Notes under the pieces: generated by a model
What the model was told of the DNA's origin: nothing
Databases searched by the model: none
Seen by the model: the letters and a program-made list of their open reading frames with translations, nothing else
Shown: positions 11,939-23,190 of the stretch, in pieces
Numbering within the stretch: position 1 is the stretch's first letter
Layout of the letters: every line of letters starts with the position of its first letter
Assembly (NCBI GenBank): GCA_910589415.1
Contig: OU342635.1
Span: 6,386,001 to 6,450,000 of the forward strand
Direction: 5' to 3'
Length of the DNA stretch: 64,000 nt
From: Malachius bipustulatus
Lineage: Eukaryota > Arthropoda > Insecta > Coleoptera > Melyridae
Position numbers and translations under genes: made by a program

Positions 11939-13075
11939 TGATCCTCCCCAAAGCAACACTGCATAATGTTAAAAAGCATAGTATGCCATCAACAGAGTAT
12001 CCAAGCTCACCAGTGGGACCAAACATCTGAGAACATATATGCCCCTAGAGACCCTCGCACACACGGAATCGACATGAGCAGACCACGTTAGACGCTGATC
12101 AATTCTAATGCCCAACAGGCAAATAGAATCCTGAGTGGGAACATTTCTATCAGCGGCTAGGGTAATTCCTTGCGTGTTGTCACAATTTAAGGACATTTTA
12201 TTACACACAAACCAGTTCGAAGCCTGATCAACCGCTCTATTAACATTCTTTCTCGCCCTCTCGGTGCTTCGGTGACTGCTATAAAAAGTCTTATCATCAG
12301 CGAACACTATAGAGGTTGCTTCTTAGCATTACTTGGTAGATCATTTATGTACAGGATAAAAAGGAGAGGGTCAAGAATCGATCCCTGTGGCACACCATGC
12401 AACTGCGGCAAGACGTCCGACTTCTCCTTCTTGAGACATACACACTGCCTCCTTCCTTCAAGATAAGACCGCATCAAATCAAAGCAAACACCCCTAATTC
12501 CATAAGCTTCTAGCTTATGCAACAGGATGGAGATGAAATGCGATACATAGTCGAACGCCTTCTTGAGGTCGCAGAGAGAGCCACCTCCGTACGGTGTCCA
12601 GAATCAAAGCCGTCAATCGCATCCCCCACAAGTCTCAACACAGCCTGGACCGTTGAGCATCCCCTCCTGAATCCGTGCTGTTCAGGACCCAATATCCTGT
12701 TACGGTCAATGAAACCAAGAAAGCGTTTTCTTATAACCATGTCAAAACTTTTGGTTATCACGGACGAAATAGCAATCGGACATCATTCAAGCTGCGTTTT
12801 TTGTGAACAGGCACAATCTTACTTACCTAATACACCAGAGGTGATGCCCTGTTTATTATATCAGTCAATGGAATAAATATCTCTTTGCTTACAAACTTGA
12901 TCGTTTTAGCATTCATACCATAGCAATCAAAACCGTTCCTACTCTTAAGATTTCGAATATTTCCCAAAATTTCAGGAACTGTTACAGGACCAAGAAAGAT
13001 AGAAGCAGAGCTCCTCCGTATCAGGTCTGATGTATCTGCTGTGTTATGTGAATTGGTGTTCGGTAAGCTGTTCAA
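11939..13075 (-). pseudogene. Jockey/CR1-like LINE reverse transcriptase, decayed
   Basis: Minus-strand frames give, in order, an RT finger region (GPEQHGFRRGCST near 12670), the GVPQGSI motif (about 12400), a FADD box (about 12300, the RT active site), a thumb stretch (LGIRIDQRLTWSAHV) and a C-terminal AYYA motif. At least two frameshifts and an in-frame stop near 11969 break it. It is truncated at the 5' end near 13075. Expected role: target-primed reverse transcription in the nucleus. It is no longer functional as it stands. Confidence 0.8.
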
Positions 13076-13435
13076 TATTTTGTCAGCTATTCTTATTAAT
13101 TCTTAATTTTTTTTGTTCTCATGTTCATTTAATTAAAGAGCTAGCCTAGTTAACCAATTAACAGTTTGTGTTAATTGTTACAACTTGTCGGATGATTGAG
13201 GCTATGCAATGTGCAATATGACTACTTGCTATTGAGTAGGGGTGGGGAGAAGTGGTGTGCGTGATGAGAGGACGAATTTCCTGTAATAATTGGTGTAGCT
13301 CGAGGCTCGAGCTCTGTTTTCTCATGATTTGTTTTGATTTGTTTTGCTTGCATATTTATATGTTTTCAAATTAATGTATTGATTTATTGTCTATTATTAA
13401 TTTTGAATATTGTGAATATTTCCTATTATTGGGTT

Positions 13436-14944
13436 CTCCTTGTAACCATTACAATTACAATTACAATTACAAATTTCTTTATTGTACTTGAATTACAACA
13501 GTCATTGCTCAGTACAACAGCGTCATTACAGAAATTATAAAAACAAACATAAAGACAAACAGTAAAAATTTTTAAAACACACAGCAAGTCAGCATAACGC
13601 CGGGAACAGTGAGGGTCGAGACGCGCAGAGACACAAAAGAAATCAGTTCTCGATCGAGGCATAGTTCCATCTCTATGATAAGGATGGATCAAGGCTTTGA
13701 GTTTTAGGTGTTTTAATATCAGACTGCAGGTAGGGATGGGGGGTGGAAGGACAGTATATCAGAGGTAGTGTAGGGTTCCAACTCCGTGAGATGTTTCCGG
13801 AGATACGCACTGTACGCTGAGAACCCAACAGTTGCAGGATCTATTTTGAAGTGGTTCAGGTATTTGATAGATGCGTACGTGAATGTCCTTTCTGAAGACG
13901 ACAGATGGTGTGTAGGAGGTTTAAACAAATTGAACCTGGTACTGTAGTGATGCGTGAATCGGTAAGGTAAAAGTCTATCCTGATTTTTGTGGATCAGTTT
14001 GAGCAGAGAGAAGACATACAAAGCAGGCACGGTAAGAAGTCCAAGCCGCCTGAAATGGCCTCTGCATGACTGCTGCATTGACAAGCCTGTCAGGATCCTA
14101 ATCGCTCTCTTTTGAAGAAGAAAAACCCTTCGCAGAGATCTCTCAGACCCACCCCAGACGGCCAGCCCATAGTTCACGTGGCTGATGAAATGCCCATAAT
14201 AAGCAAAGAGAAGAACCTCAGGGGACACCGTGTGCTGAAGGCGTCTAAGAAGGAAGCAGACACTAGCAAGACGACGGCACAAATGATCTGTGTGAGCCGA
14301 CCAGTTTAGGTTCTGGTCGATGTGGAAGCCCAAAAACTTCACCACGCCCTTCGGCTCGATCAAGGCACCATCGGTGGGTATGGAGGGTAAAGGTGGAAGA
14401 CGTGATCGGCTAGAGTGAAAATCAATCAGTTCAGTTTTGTCTAAGTTAAGTCTTAGTTCATTGGCCCCGAGCCATAAACTCGCTCTTTTCAACGGGAGTT
14501 GAATGGTATCTATCAGACTAGGAGGGTCGCCTGGTTTTATCCTAATAAGAATTGTTGTATCATCAGCATAGTTAACACAGAGTGAATTTGGGGAGGTAAT
14601 TTTGGGGCCCAGATCGTTAATGAAGATAAGAAAAAGAAGTGGACCGAGAACACTACCCTGTGGCACCCCAGAGGAGACCGGAGCAAAGGGTGATCGCACA
14701 GGTCGGCCATCAGACCCAGTAATCTGAACCGCCTGTGTTCTTCCCTGTAGGTAGCTGGTAAACCAAGAAAGGGGCAATCCACGAACTCCGACATTCTCCA
14801 GTTTCCGAAGGAGGCACTCGTGGCACACACTGTCGAAGGCCTTGGAGAGATCCAAAAGCCAGCCCACAGTGCGCATCCCCTCCTCCAAACCCTGAGATAT
14901 GAAGTCCGTAAGCTCTACAAGCATTGCATCTATAAACATTGCAA
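13436..14944 (-). mobile_element. 5'-truncated CR1/Jockey-like LINE with microsatellite tail
   Basis: The minus-strand RT frame (13719-14939) is followed by about 280 bp of 3' UTR. The element ends in a 6-bp microsatellite: TTACAA repeated about four times on the plus strand at 13449-13472, TTGTAA on the element strand. This kind of simple-repeat tail is typical of CR1 and related LINEs. The 5' end breaks at about 14944 without the endonuclease domain, the usual product of incomplete reverse transcription. Confidence 0.75.
13719..14939 (-). CDS. Non-LTR reverse transcriptase, C-terminal 406 codons open
   Basis: Reverse transcriptase of the non-LTR type, which copies its own RNA at a nicked genomic target. 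Motifs in order: LLDLSKAFDSV (about 28-38), GVPQGSVLGPLLF (91-103), the active-site YADD (124-127), then LGFHIDQNLNWSAH and YYGHFISHVNYG in the C-terminal part. The frame is open to its natural stop, so decay is slight. It is partial: the endonuclease and RT N-terminus are missing and the first Met is not the real start. It is not the same family as the neighbouring 11939-13075 copy (low motif identity) though of the same general clade. Confidence 0.85.
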   Translation of the reverse strand: MFIDAMLVELTDFISQGLEEGMRTVGWLLDLSKAFDSVCHECLLRKLENVGVRGLPLSWFTSYLQGRTQAVQITGSDGRPVRSPFAPVSSGVPQGSVLGPLLFLIFINDLGPKITSPNSLCVNYADDTTILIRIKPGDPPSLIDTIQLPLKRASLWLGANELRLNLDKTELIDFHSSRSRLPPLPSIPTDGALIEPKGVVKFLGFHIDQNLNWSAHTDHLCRRLASVCFLLRRLQHTVSPEVLLFAYYGHFISHVNYGLAVWGGSERSLRRVFLLQKRAIRILTGLSMQQSCRGHFRRLGLLTVPALYVFSLLKLIHKNQDRLLPYRFTHHYSTRFNLFKPPTHHLSSSERTFTYASIKYLNHFKIDPATVGFSAYSAYLRKHLTELEPYTTSDILSFHPPSLPAV

Positions 14945-15904
14945 CTTACACATCTAAACACGGCCAAAAGTCCGGAAATACTGAGAAACTATAAATGTAA
15001 TAAAATAAAGGGGATGAATTAGTATCCCGGTCACGAGATAGATGTAACAAAATTACGTAACGATTAGAAAATATATACGTTATATGTCTGATGGCTTGGA
15101 AGTTACATGCAGCGGCAGCAACGTTTTATCCATTCATCCTGTGACCTGAAAACGTCAATTAGGACATACAGCCACTGCAACCTCAGTAGAACTAGAAAGT
15201 ATCAGACCGACATTCGCGTACCTACCCTACAATACAATAAATAACTCTGATCCAGACGACTGCAAAAAATAAACACTTTACACTTAAATGCATGAAATTT
15301 GACAGTGAACTGATAGGTACTCGTTTAGGAAAAAGTTTGAATCGGTTAGTTTCGGACGTTTCAATATATCTACCGACAATTTTACTGGACATTGTATGGA
15401 AAAATATAGAGCCATATTATGTCCTGATATTATTATAAGCACGTCCCACTACTGATACGCGAGCGAGCACATCGTATGGTCTAATTTTTTTGCATCAAAT
15501 TTTTGTTTCAAAATTTCGTAACACAATCACATATTACAACGTGCACATAAATTTATATAGGGGGTGATATGTATTACATATAATACACACCATGAATTCC
15601 AATAAGCATTTCAAGGTGTATCCGTATGAGGTTTAAAAAAATGCAGTAATAAAAGAAACGAAACTTCTAGTTATGTAAATTTTATTATATGTATATGCTC
15701 GTAGCACAGTAACGGATAATAACAGTGACTTTTATGACTTATGTAATCTACCAACCAAAACGTGTTTCCTGCTATAAATTTATTAAATCAGAATTGGCTT
15801 TCCTTTACCTATATCGGTTGTTTCTATCAAAGACACCTATCAATGAAATGTTTAGATTTGCGGGACCAATCAAAAGCTGGAAAATGTATGCTGTAATTGA
15901 CCGT
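14945..15904. other. No gene recognised
   Basis: AT-rich; no motif or homology I can name. Confidence 0.5.
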
Positions 15905-16477
15905 AGTTAGAAACTTTATTTATTTTCTCTTTTTAAATTGTATTTCAGGCGAAAGGTACCTACAAATCCTAAAAAAAATTCTGAGTATTTTGATATGTAG
16001 TTCATGTAGTTTCGTCCAGTATTTGATTTATGGCAAACGCGATAAGTGAATAAATGAATTTTACTCACTATAAGGAAGCGATTACAGCGCTTTACGGTCA
16101 TCAATTTCACGTACGTAATGGCCAGCCATCAGAGGTACGAACAGTTGGCAGAAGGTGCATTTTTCCCTAGAAGAAAAAATTAAGGACGTGGGCGAATTGG
16201 CGTGAAAATGGCAAGTAAGGGTGAATCTAGAATGAACGCGACAACAATAAATAACGTCGCAGATACCGATCGTACTACTTTGAAAAACTGCAAAGATTTC
16301 GTATTTCGATTCAACCACTCAGACGTAAATCAACATGTATTTTTGTGTTAGTCTCGGGTTTTCATTTTTATCATCAGTATTGAATAATGTAGTGACGAGA
16401 GGAAACCCTGGTGAAAATTTCTTCATATAAAATAAATCGAGGAATAATTTTCACAAGTAAGTAGTTCGCTATTTCTA
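15905..16477 (+). repeat. Dispersed repeat family B, copy 1
   Basis: About 570 bp that recurs in the same orientation at 56100-56745. Shared blocks include AGTTAGAAACTTTA at the start, GTTTCGTCCAGTATTT, the long GAGGTACGAACAGTTGGCAG and AAGGTGCATTTTTCCCTAGA blocks, and GAGTAGTTCGCTATT-like sequence at the end. A central segment (about 16270-16360) is unlike copy 2. No long frame. Probably a non-autonomous transposable element; class unknown. Confidence 0.75.
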
Positions 16478-16479
16478 TC

Positions 16480-17206
16480 GGCCAAATTATTTAATAAAGT
16501 TTTTTCGTTTCTTTCATCAAAGACAGGGTAGAAGCCCCCGAGTCAAGTCACAGCTTTAAGCTTCAGCTCCAGAATTCCAATTTCATGCCTCAAGTTAAAT
16601 AATTTATGAATTTTTCTTTATTCTTTTTTTATTTCTTCATTCGTTTCTTCTGGAATTCAAGTTCCCCAAGGCTGGCGATGGAAACAAAATCGCCAATTCG
16701 ACAATTCAAAAATCGACAATTTGAAATTGTATAGGATACAAGGTGCCTCATTGAAATTAACAAAGCTGTAGCTCAACAGTGGTGTTGGTCCACCCTGTAC
16801 AGGCACCTGAAAATAATTTTACAAACTGCACTTTGATCTCCCATTTGCAAGAACATTTGGTTAATTTCGGTTTCGTTACCGCCGTTGGTGTAATCAAGCT
16901 TTTCCATTCTAATGGCTCACCCAGTACAATAATATCATAGTGCTCTGCTATAATTACATTTACTTTATCCATTGTAACATCCTCTTCATATCACACCGCC
17001 TGTTATAATTTGATTTCGTTTTTCAGGTCAGGAGATAATTCGACCTAATTACTGAACGTACACAAAGTTTTATTAGAGAACGAGTTCTTACTTTTACCCT
17101 GAAACTACCAATAACCTATACGTATACGTAACGAAGCGAGATATAGAGGCAACTTATTAACTTGGTTACTGATACATTATTATTTATTAATTATTAACTA
17201 AGAGTT
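16480..17206. other. No gene recognised
   Basis: AT-rich. CACCCTGTAC at 16791 is a lone terminus-like motif. Confidence 0.45.
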
Positions 17207-17440
17207 ATACAGGGTATACTCAAAAAGTAGCTAATATTAATGACAAGATGTGTACAAAACTTCAGTTGTATACCTCAAACGGTTCCTAAGATGTCGTAAA
17301 ATAACTGAAAGAAATTTTTTGTTGACACGCTGTATTTCGAAAACCATAGGTACATTTGCGGATCATGTTAATAATAGCTTTTTTACTTAGAACCAGACAG
17401 GCAATTACACCTTTCATTTTTTGAAGCACCCTATATAGAA
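17207..17440 (+). repeat. Dispersed repeat family C, copy 1
   Basis: About 235 bp matching 50585-50815 in the same orientation. Shared: TAATATTAATGA(C/T)AAGATGTGTA, CGGTTC..AGAT.TCGT, and CACCTTTCAT..TTTTGAA(G/A)CACCCT. It starts TATACAGGGTATA and ends CACCCTATATA, so the ends are mutually inverted, as in a small MITE. Confidence 0.65.
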
Positions 17441-17571
17441 TATAGGGTAGGTACACACTGTGTCCAGAAGATCATGTGGATCTCGGAAACCGTGGGGGAT
17501 ACAGGGTCGGTTACACGGGGGAAAAGTTTGACAACCAGAAGGACAATGCAACGGTAGAAAAAGATTTCAAT

Positions 17572-18011
17572 AGTAGATAGGGCGCAACCTGGGTCCGTCG
17601 GATTTCCCTAGATCTAGGGAAAAATGGAAGTCTAGGGAAATTTTAGCTGAACTGACCTGGTCTCATGCAGAGCCGGCAGGCTCTGACCCGGCCTCATGAT
17701 AGCAATAAATCTGACAATTTAATGGCTTCTTTATGCAAATTAGGGTAATTAATTACGCCCATCTGCCACCAAACAATGGACCGGATGCAGGTGCGTCCAT
17801 AAATAACAATTAACTTGGCAGGTGGGCGTGATTAATTACCCTAATTTGCATAAATAAGCCATTAATTTGACAGATTTATTGCTATCATGAGCCGGGTCAG
17901 TGCCTGCAGGCTCTGCATGAGGCCAGGTCAGTTCTTCTAAAATTTCCCTAGAGTGCCATTTTCCCCTAGATGTAGGGAAATTCGACGGACCCAGGTGGCG
18001 CCCTATCTACT
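17572..18011. mobile_element. Inner 440-bp foldback MITE with 8-9 bp TSD
   Basis: Two arms of about 195 bp are near-perfect reverse complements, starting AGTAGATAGGGCGC and sharing CCTGGGTCCGTCG, TTTCCCTAGA and GGGTAATTAATTAC. A centre of about 50 bp separates them. The flanks carry GATTTCAAT (17563-17571) and GATTTCATA (18012-18020), an imperfect 8-9 bp duplication of the kind left by hAT-like transposases. The target lies within the outer element. Confidence 0.8.
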
Positions 18012-18034
18012 GATTTCATAAATTATTTTTGAAT

Positions 18035-18420
18035 TTCAAACTACATACTTTGAAAAAACAAAATTTTCAATTTTAGATTTTAAGATTTACTGACGTTATT
18101 ATTAAAGATTAGGAAAAACTGGAAACACATTTTCATTGCAGCTATTGACCAGCTTTATTGTTGCGATTACAGTTTTTTTATCTGACGATTCATATTTACA
18201 GGACCGGACTGAACGTTGATTTTTTAAATACGGACTGGATTTTTTATTGGAAAAAAATGAAGTTCAGTCCTGCCCTGCAAATATGAATTGTCAAATAAGA
18301 AAAGTGACATTGCAAAAATAAAGCTGGTCAATAACTGCAATGAAAATGTGGTTGCAGTTTTTCCCCATCTTCAGTAATAACGTCAATAATTGAAATTGAA
18401 AATTTTGTTTTTTTCAAAAT
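18035..18420. repeat. Long imperfect hairpin
   Basis: Arms about 18045-18215 and 18250-18420 are inverted repeats, sharing AAAATTTTCAATTT, TGACGTTATTA, ACATTTTCATTGCAG and TTGACCAGCTTTATT. It forms the internal body of the outer element at 17453-18540. Confidence 0.7.
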
Positions 18421-18540
18421 ATCCATTACATTGTCCTTCTGGTTGCCCAGCTTTTTCCCCATTTAACCGACCCTGTATATCTCCCATCCACGGTTTCCGA
18501 GATCCGCTCATTATTATCTTGGACACGGTGTGTGTAATAT

Positions 18541-19714
18541 TTTGTATTTAATACGGTACTGTTATTTTGCTACCCTCCATCAGTTGGCTAAAATTACTTT
18601 TCTAATTAGAAAGGTATAAAATTACCTAATAACAGTGATCATCATACTAAGCGACTCACAAATTTAAATCAAATACCCTTGAAATTGATATCATTGCAGG
18701 ATAGCAGGACGGAGAGAACCAGGAAAAGATAATTTATCTCGTAACAATAAAACGAAAACGAAAGGATTTCAAAGAACACCCTAAAGAGCCGAGTATTAGT
18801 TCCCCGGAGGGCGAAAACGAAAGAAACATCTACAAGTACTTGATGTCTAAGAAAGACAAAAGAAAGAGGTTTTACAAAATACAACGCAAAGGACTAACTT
18901 TTCTCAATTCAATCTCCGACTCTTTAATTTCGGTCGGAGAAGTTACTCTTTCCCAACAATACCCTTTCGGGCCTCCCCGCAATCGAATCGCTGGTTAATG
19001 GATCAACTTCGAGATTTCTTTCTAGTCGATAAGTTGAAAATATTTCAGCTTTTGAGTGTTAATTATTCCGGGATGAGTGATGAATTTCTTCGGGAAGCGG
19101 CACTGCAGCCGTGCCACAGACACGCCCACTATTGATTGGATCCTCGGCAGCAGGACCTCTATTATATTATATTGGGCTCATATTAACTTGCTCCCACATT
19201 TACATAAAAATAACATAACATCAAGATAATTGGATATTATCTTTTACATCCTATTGTAATGGAATAAGTCACAAAATTGTAATTTATTGAGCTTGATATT
19301 ACTCCAGCTTTATAGGGGTTGTCTCAAAATCAGCGAAGTCTAAATGCGCAGTCCTATACAAATTAATGATCGTAAATATTCTTCTTGACATTCAAATTTA
19401 TAATTCAGGTTGACTGTAATAATTTAAGCTACAATTTACAAAAGTTTGAATCAATTTTCTTATAAATTGAAAAAATTCCTGTATAGGATTACGCTGTTTT
19501 TATCACGTTATGTAATACCTAGCTGAAGAATAAAAGAAAAACGATCGTTTCTAGGTGTCGAGAGAGATCGCAGACAAAGGGGCTTCTTCACTGAATGTTT
19601 AGCGGAGTATTTAGCTGAACATTTTGATTTATTAGATTATCGCAAAATAATCGTTCTTCTGTCTCTAATTTTTAAACGCTCTCTCCCGTATGGGCGATTA
19701 TCGGTAAGGGTAGA
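18541..19714. other. No gene recognised
   Basis: AT-rich, short frames only; nothing supportable until the BEL/Pao remnant starts. Confidence 0.45.
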
Positions 19715-21500
19715 ACTCACGCTCGAAGAGACTGAATCTCTGAAACACGATTTGCAAAAAATACGGACCACCTCGAAGGATGAGACTTGATCCAGTGAAG
19801 AGATACCTGCAAGTCGGTATAGAGAATGACTCGACTAGGAGGTTTATCAAAAAGACCAATTATCCTATTTGACAACTGAGAGAGGAGAAGTCACAACTCA
19901 AGCCTGGAAAGTGAGACAGTCTTGAGAGGAACCACACGGGAGCGAGCAGAGTAGCTGCACCGTGACAGAGTTGTTAGGGTGTATAATTTTGGCGTGAATA
20001 CAACAGCCATAGGCCTGCTGAGAAGCGTCAGCGAATCCATGCAATTTCACCGGAGTTGCAGAAGTAAGGGATATCCAACGATTTATCGTCAAGTCTGACA
20101 TCGCTGATAGTTGAGATTGGAAATCAGTCCGTACGCGTCTCAATTTTGGGGGCAATTCTGTGTCCCAGCCGATCCTAAGCATCCTTAGTTTTTGCATGAA
20201 TATCTTAGCCTTAGTTAGGGGTCAAAGAACTTGGGTATTATTGAAAGAACAGATCACTTGGTGGGCCATGACTCAGGGGTATCTGTGGGAGGGGAGATGA
20301 CGAGAGAATCATTTTGAGCATTCCATCGCAGGCCAAGTACCTTGCCAGAAGTGGAGAGTTCGGCCAAGTCTACAGAGCTGGAGCCAGAGTCAGAACATGA
20401 GATCAATTCAGGGGAATTCAACAACCATTTGTGCAAGGGGAAGCTACCTAATTCAAGAAGCTCTATTAATTACGCCTTGATTGTAATACAGAATCCAGGT
20501 CATCCTGACCATATAGAAAATCATCCATATAGCAGCCAAGGATCACCGCCTTAGAGGCGAAAGGGAAGCGAGACGCTTGGGATCTAGCAAGGTCAATTAA
20601 ACAGCGAAGGCTAAAAATGGTGCGCAATTTAGCCCAGATGTTACTGTGGTTAATTCGAGACATTGTAAACTTTTATTTGAATCGTCACGCCAAAGTATGC
20701 GTTGGAACTTTGGAGGGGGCTACTGAAACCTGGCTACCTCGAAAAGGCGAAAAGAGAAGAGAATATCAAAGAGTTACCCCCTGCAGAGCAGGGCCAGAAT
20801 GGAGAATGTCATTTAGGGGCTTCCCAGTTGTGGTGGGAGCTGATCCGGATCCGTTGAACACCACTCGTATTTTGTCTTCCTTCATAATTGGATGATGAGG
20901 GAGAAAGTATCCCTCAGATTGGAAGATTGATACTTGTCGACTTCGAAGGGGACCAAGATTCACGTACTCATTTGTGAACTCAGTGTACTTTGTGCGAAGA
21001 CAACTGTTCTTTTGAAGTCGTCTTTCCAAAGATAAGAAAGTCCTCAGGGCATTATGTGGGATCAGAGTGGGTTCAGAGTTTGGAAAAGGTAAACAAACTT
21101 GGTAGCGTTTGTCGAGAACGGTCGCAGATTCACAGAACATGCGCTCACAATTTTCATCCTCCACTGACAGTATCTGATGACCTGGCACCTTTTCTAATTC
21201 CCAGAATCGAGGGAGAAGATCGGCTATATCCTTAAGTGACGTGTGAAGAGTTACATAGGAGGAAAGATGGGTGTCACTTGAGTTTATTTTGACCGGGCCA
21301 GATATGATCCAACCCAAAAAAGTCTGTTGTAGACTGGGCAAACCTGAACCTAATCTGACGATACCATTTGACAAAACATCGAAGAAGACATCAGCTCCTA
21401 AGAGTATGTCGATCGGAGCTGGAGTGCCAAAGTTAGGGTCAGCAAGTGAACAGTATTCGGGGATATTTAGAGGTGTAACATCCATAGGCATCTTGTGTAA
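19715..21500 (-). pseudogene. BEL/Pao retrotransposon polyprotein, decayed
   Basis: Minus-strand frames give the Pao-type order. First is an aspartic-protease region with IDILLGADVFF and TFLGWIISG (about 21420-21280). Then come the RT linker with FWELE, the RT start (RVVFNGS near 20865), the RT catalytic MDDFLYG (about 20510), and an RNase H region with LHGFADAS (about 20030). A degraded RNase H tail with YTDLQVSLHWIKSHPSRW follows near 19780. At least three frame breaks separate these pieces. No LTRs were found on either side. In a live element these would act in cytoplasmic particles to copy RNA into DNA. Confidence 0.85.
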
Positions 21501-23030
21501 GGGACAAGTGTTCCCAAACAGCACAATAACATCCAGTGGATGTCCATTATTATTACTACTGTGGACTTCCATGACATCTATTGGCCATCCACATATTATG
21601 GATATCATACATTCAGTGGATGTCCAGTGGATGATACAAATGACAAAGTAATAATAAACAATCAAGTTAAGAGGCAGCGACCTGGGACGGTTAAATAAAA
21701 GAACCATTACACAATAATTGGTCAATATTGGAAGAATTTTTTCATGAAGGTGTCGTACTTAAAATTATCAAGGAACTATAAGTACTAAAATTTGAGTTAC
21801 TTAAACTCCAAAATAGAAAATTCGGGATTTAGTACTTAACTCTGGAAGTCATTCCAGAAGAGCACTAAGGGTGTATACAAGCGGAGCTAGGAGCGATGCG
21901 TGTTTGGAAAAAATGCGAGAAGGAAAATTCGTAACAATATTCAAAGAACAACTGAAAATGAGCTGATTTATTTATAGCTCATGCCACTTTCTGTAGCTCT
22001 CCTGGGATGTCTCTGCAGATCAAACTGATGGATAAAATTTAAATGGGGGCATAAAAGAAGAATGAAGGATAAGTACAAATGCGGGAAGAGTTATTTTACA
22101 GCTGTCAGATGCAATTTTCAGGGCTAAGAGCTCGACAATCGACACTCCTGAATCAGGGCAAACGCTGCAGCAGCTCCTGTAACTACGTTTCCTGCTCTAA
22201 ACCCTAATCCACCCACTACAATGACAATGGCACTAGCACTATAATAGATTGATGTTGAGGAGTTGATCGATATTGTTTCCACAATAATATACAAATATTT
22301 ACGGATAATAATTTTCCTATCTTCCGCATGCATAGATAAACAAGGTGTGTGTATGTTTAACAAAAAACCTTCACTATACGCCTTATAAGTTTTTTTTTGT
22401 TTTTGATTTTATTAAGTATTCATTTTGGTTAAATTATTTCGTCGCTTTCGATGAAGCCTCAAGCTAGAATTAATAATTTGCTACCATTATTAGAACATTT
22501 CTCGCCACAAGTACCTTGCTTAACTTACTGGCAGAGAATATTCATTAAATGTTTACTTACCGAAATATTCAGGGGAAAAACAATTTAACTTTTATTAACT
22601 CTTCTGAATAAAAGTGTGCTTTTTTATCACTTCAATGTAAAACTGACAGTGAATAAAAGCTCTGTTAAATTACCCTGGAAATGCTGTTTTGTAATAATTA
22701 GTTTCAACCATCAGCTAGGAAGCATTTTTGTTAAACATGCAACATACAGTAATATATCTCGAGTGCGTCAAGCGTTATACTAATTTTAATGATACATTCA
22801 AAAAAATGGCTAAACCTGCATACTGTGACGTAATAGGACTTGTTGTAAATTACATTTTTAATGCACTGTTGACGATTAATGGGCATATTTAAAGCCGCTA
22901 AAGCAGTATTTTTAATTCGTCCTGAAACGAAGTTTATTATTCGGGAGTGACTCCTAATGCATTCCCTTATCTTTTCACATAACATGGTTTAACAATGTAC
23001 ACATTACTTTAACGGTACAGGACTCCTGTA
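21501..23030. other. No gene recognised
   Basis: Begins with a short internal repeat of a CATCCA(C/G)TGGATGT-like motif (about 21530-21640). The rest is AT-rich and has no recognisable coding or RNA gene. Confidence 0.45.
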
Positions 23031-23190
23031 GATCGGTAGAAATTGATTAATAATTCAAAATCGTTGAAAAAAAATATAAAAAACTAATTAAATAAATAAA
23101 ATACATAAAATAGGAAAACTACTAAGTAATAAAAGTGACCAATAATCTGAATGGGGTAGATATCTACCATAAATCCTATTATTATTATTA

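Larger units (their letters stand above)
17453..18540. mobile_element. Outer inverted-repeat element (hairpin MITE nest)
   Basis: The left arm (17453-17560) and right arm (18425-18535) are reverse complements with few differences. They share CTCGGAAACCGTGG, ACAGGGTCGGTTA and CAACCAGAAGGACAATG, and ends near TGTGTCCA. Between them lie a separate MITE (17572-18011) and a second long hairpin (18035-18420). Removing the inserted MITE leaves about 640 bp that is largely self-complementary. No coding frame. Confidence 0.75.
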
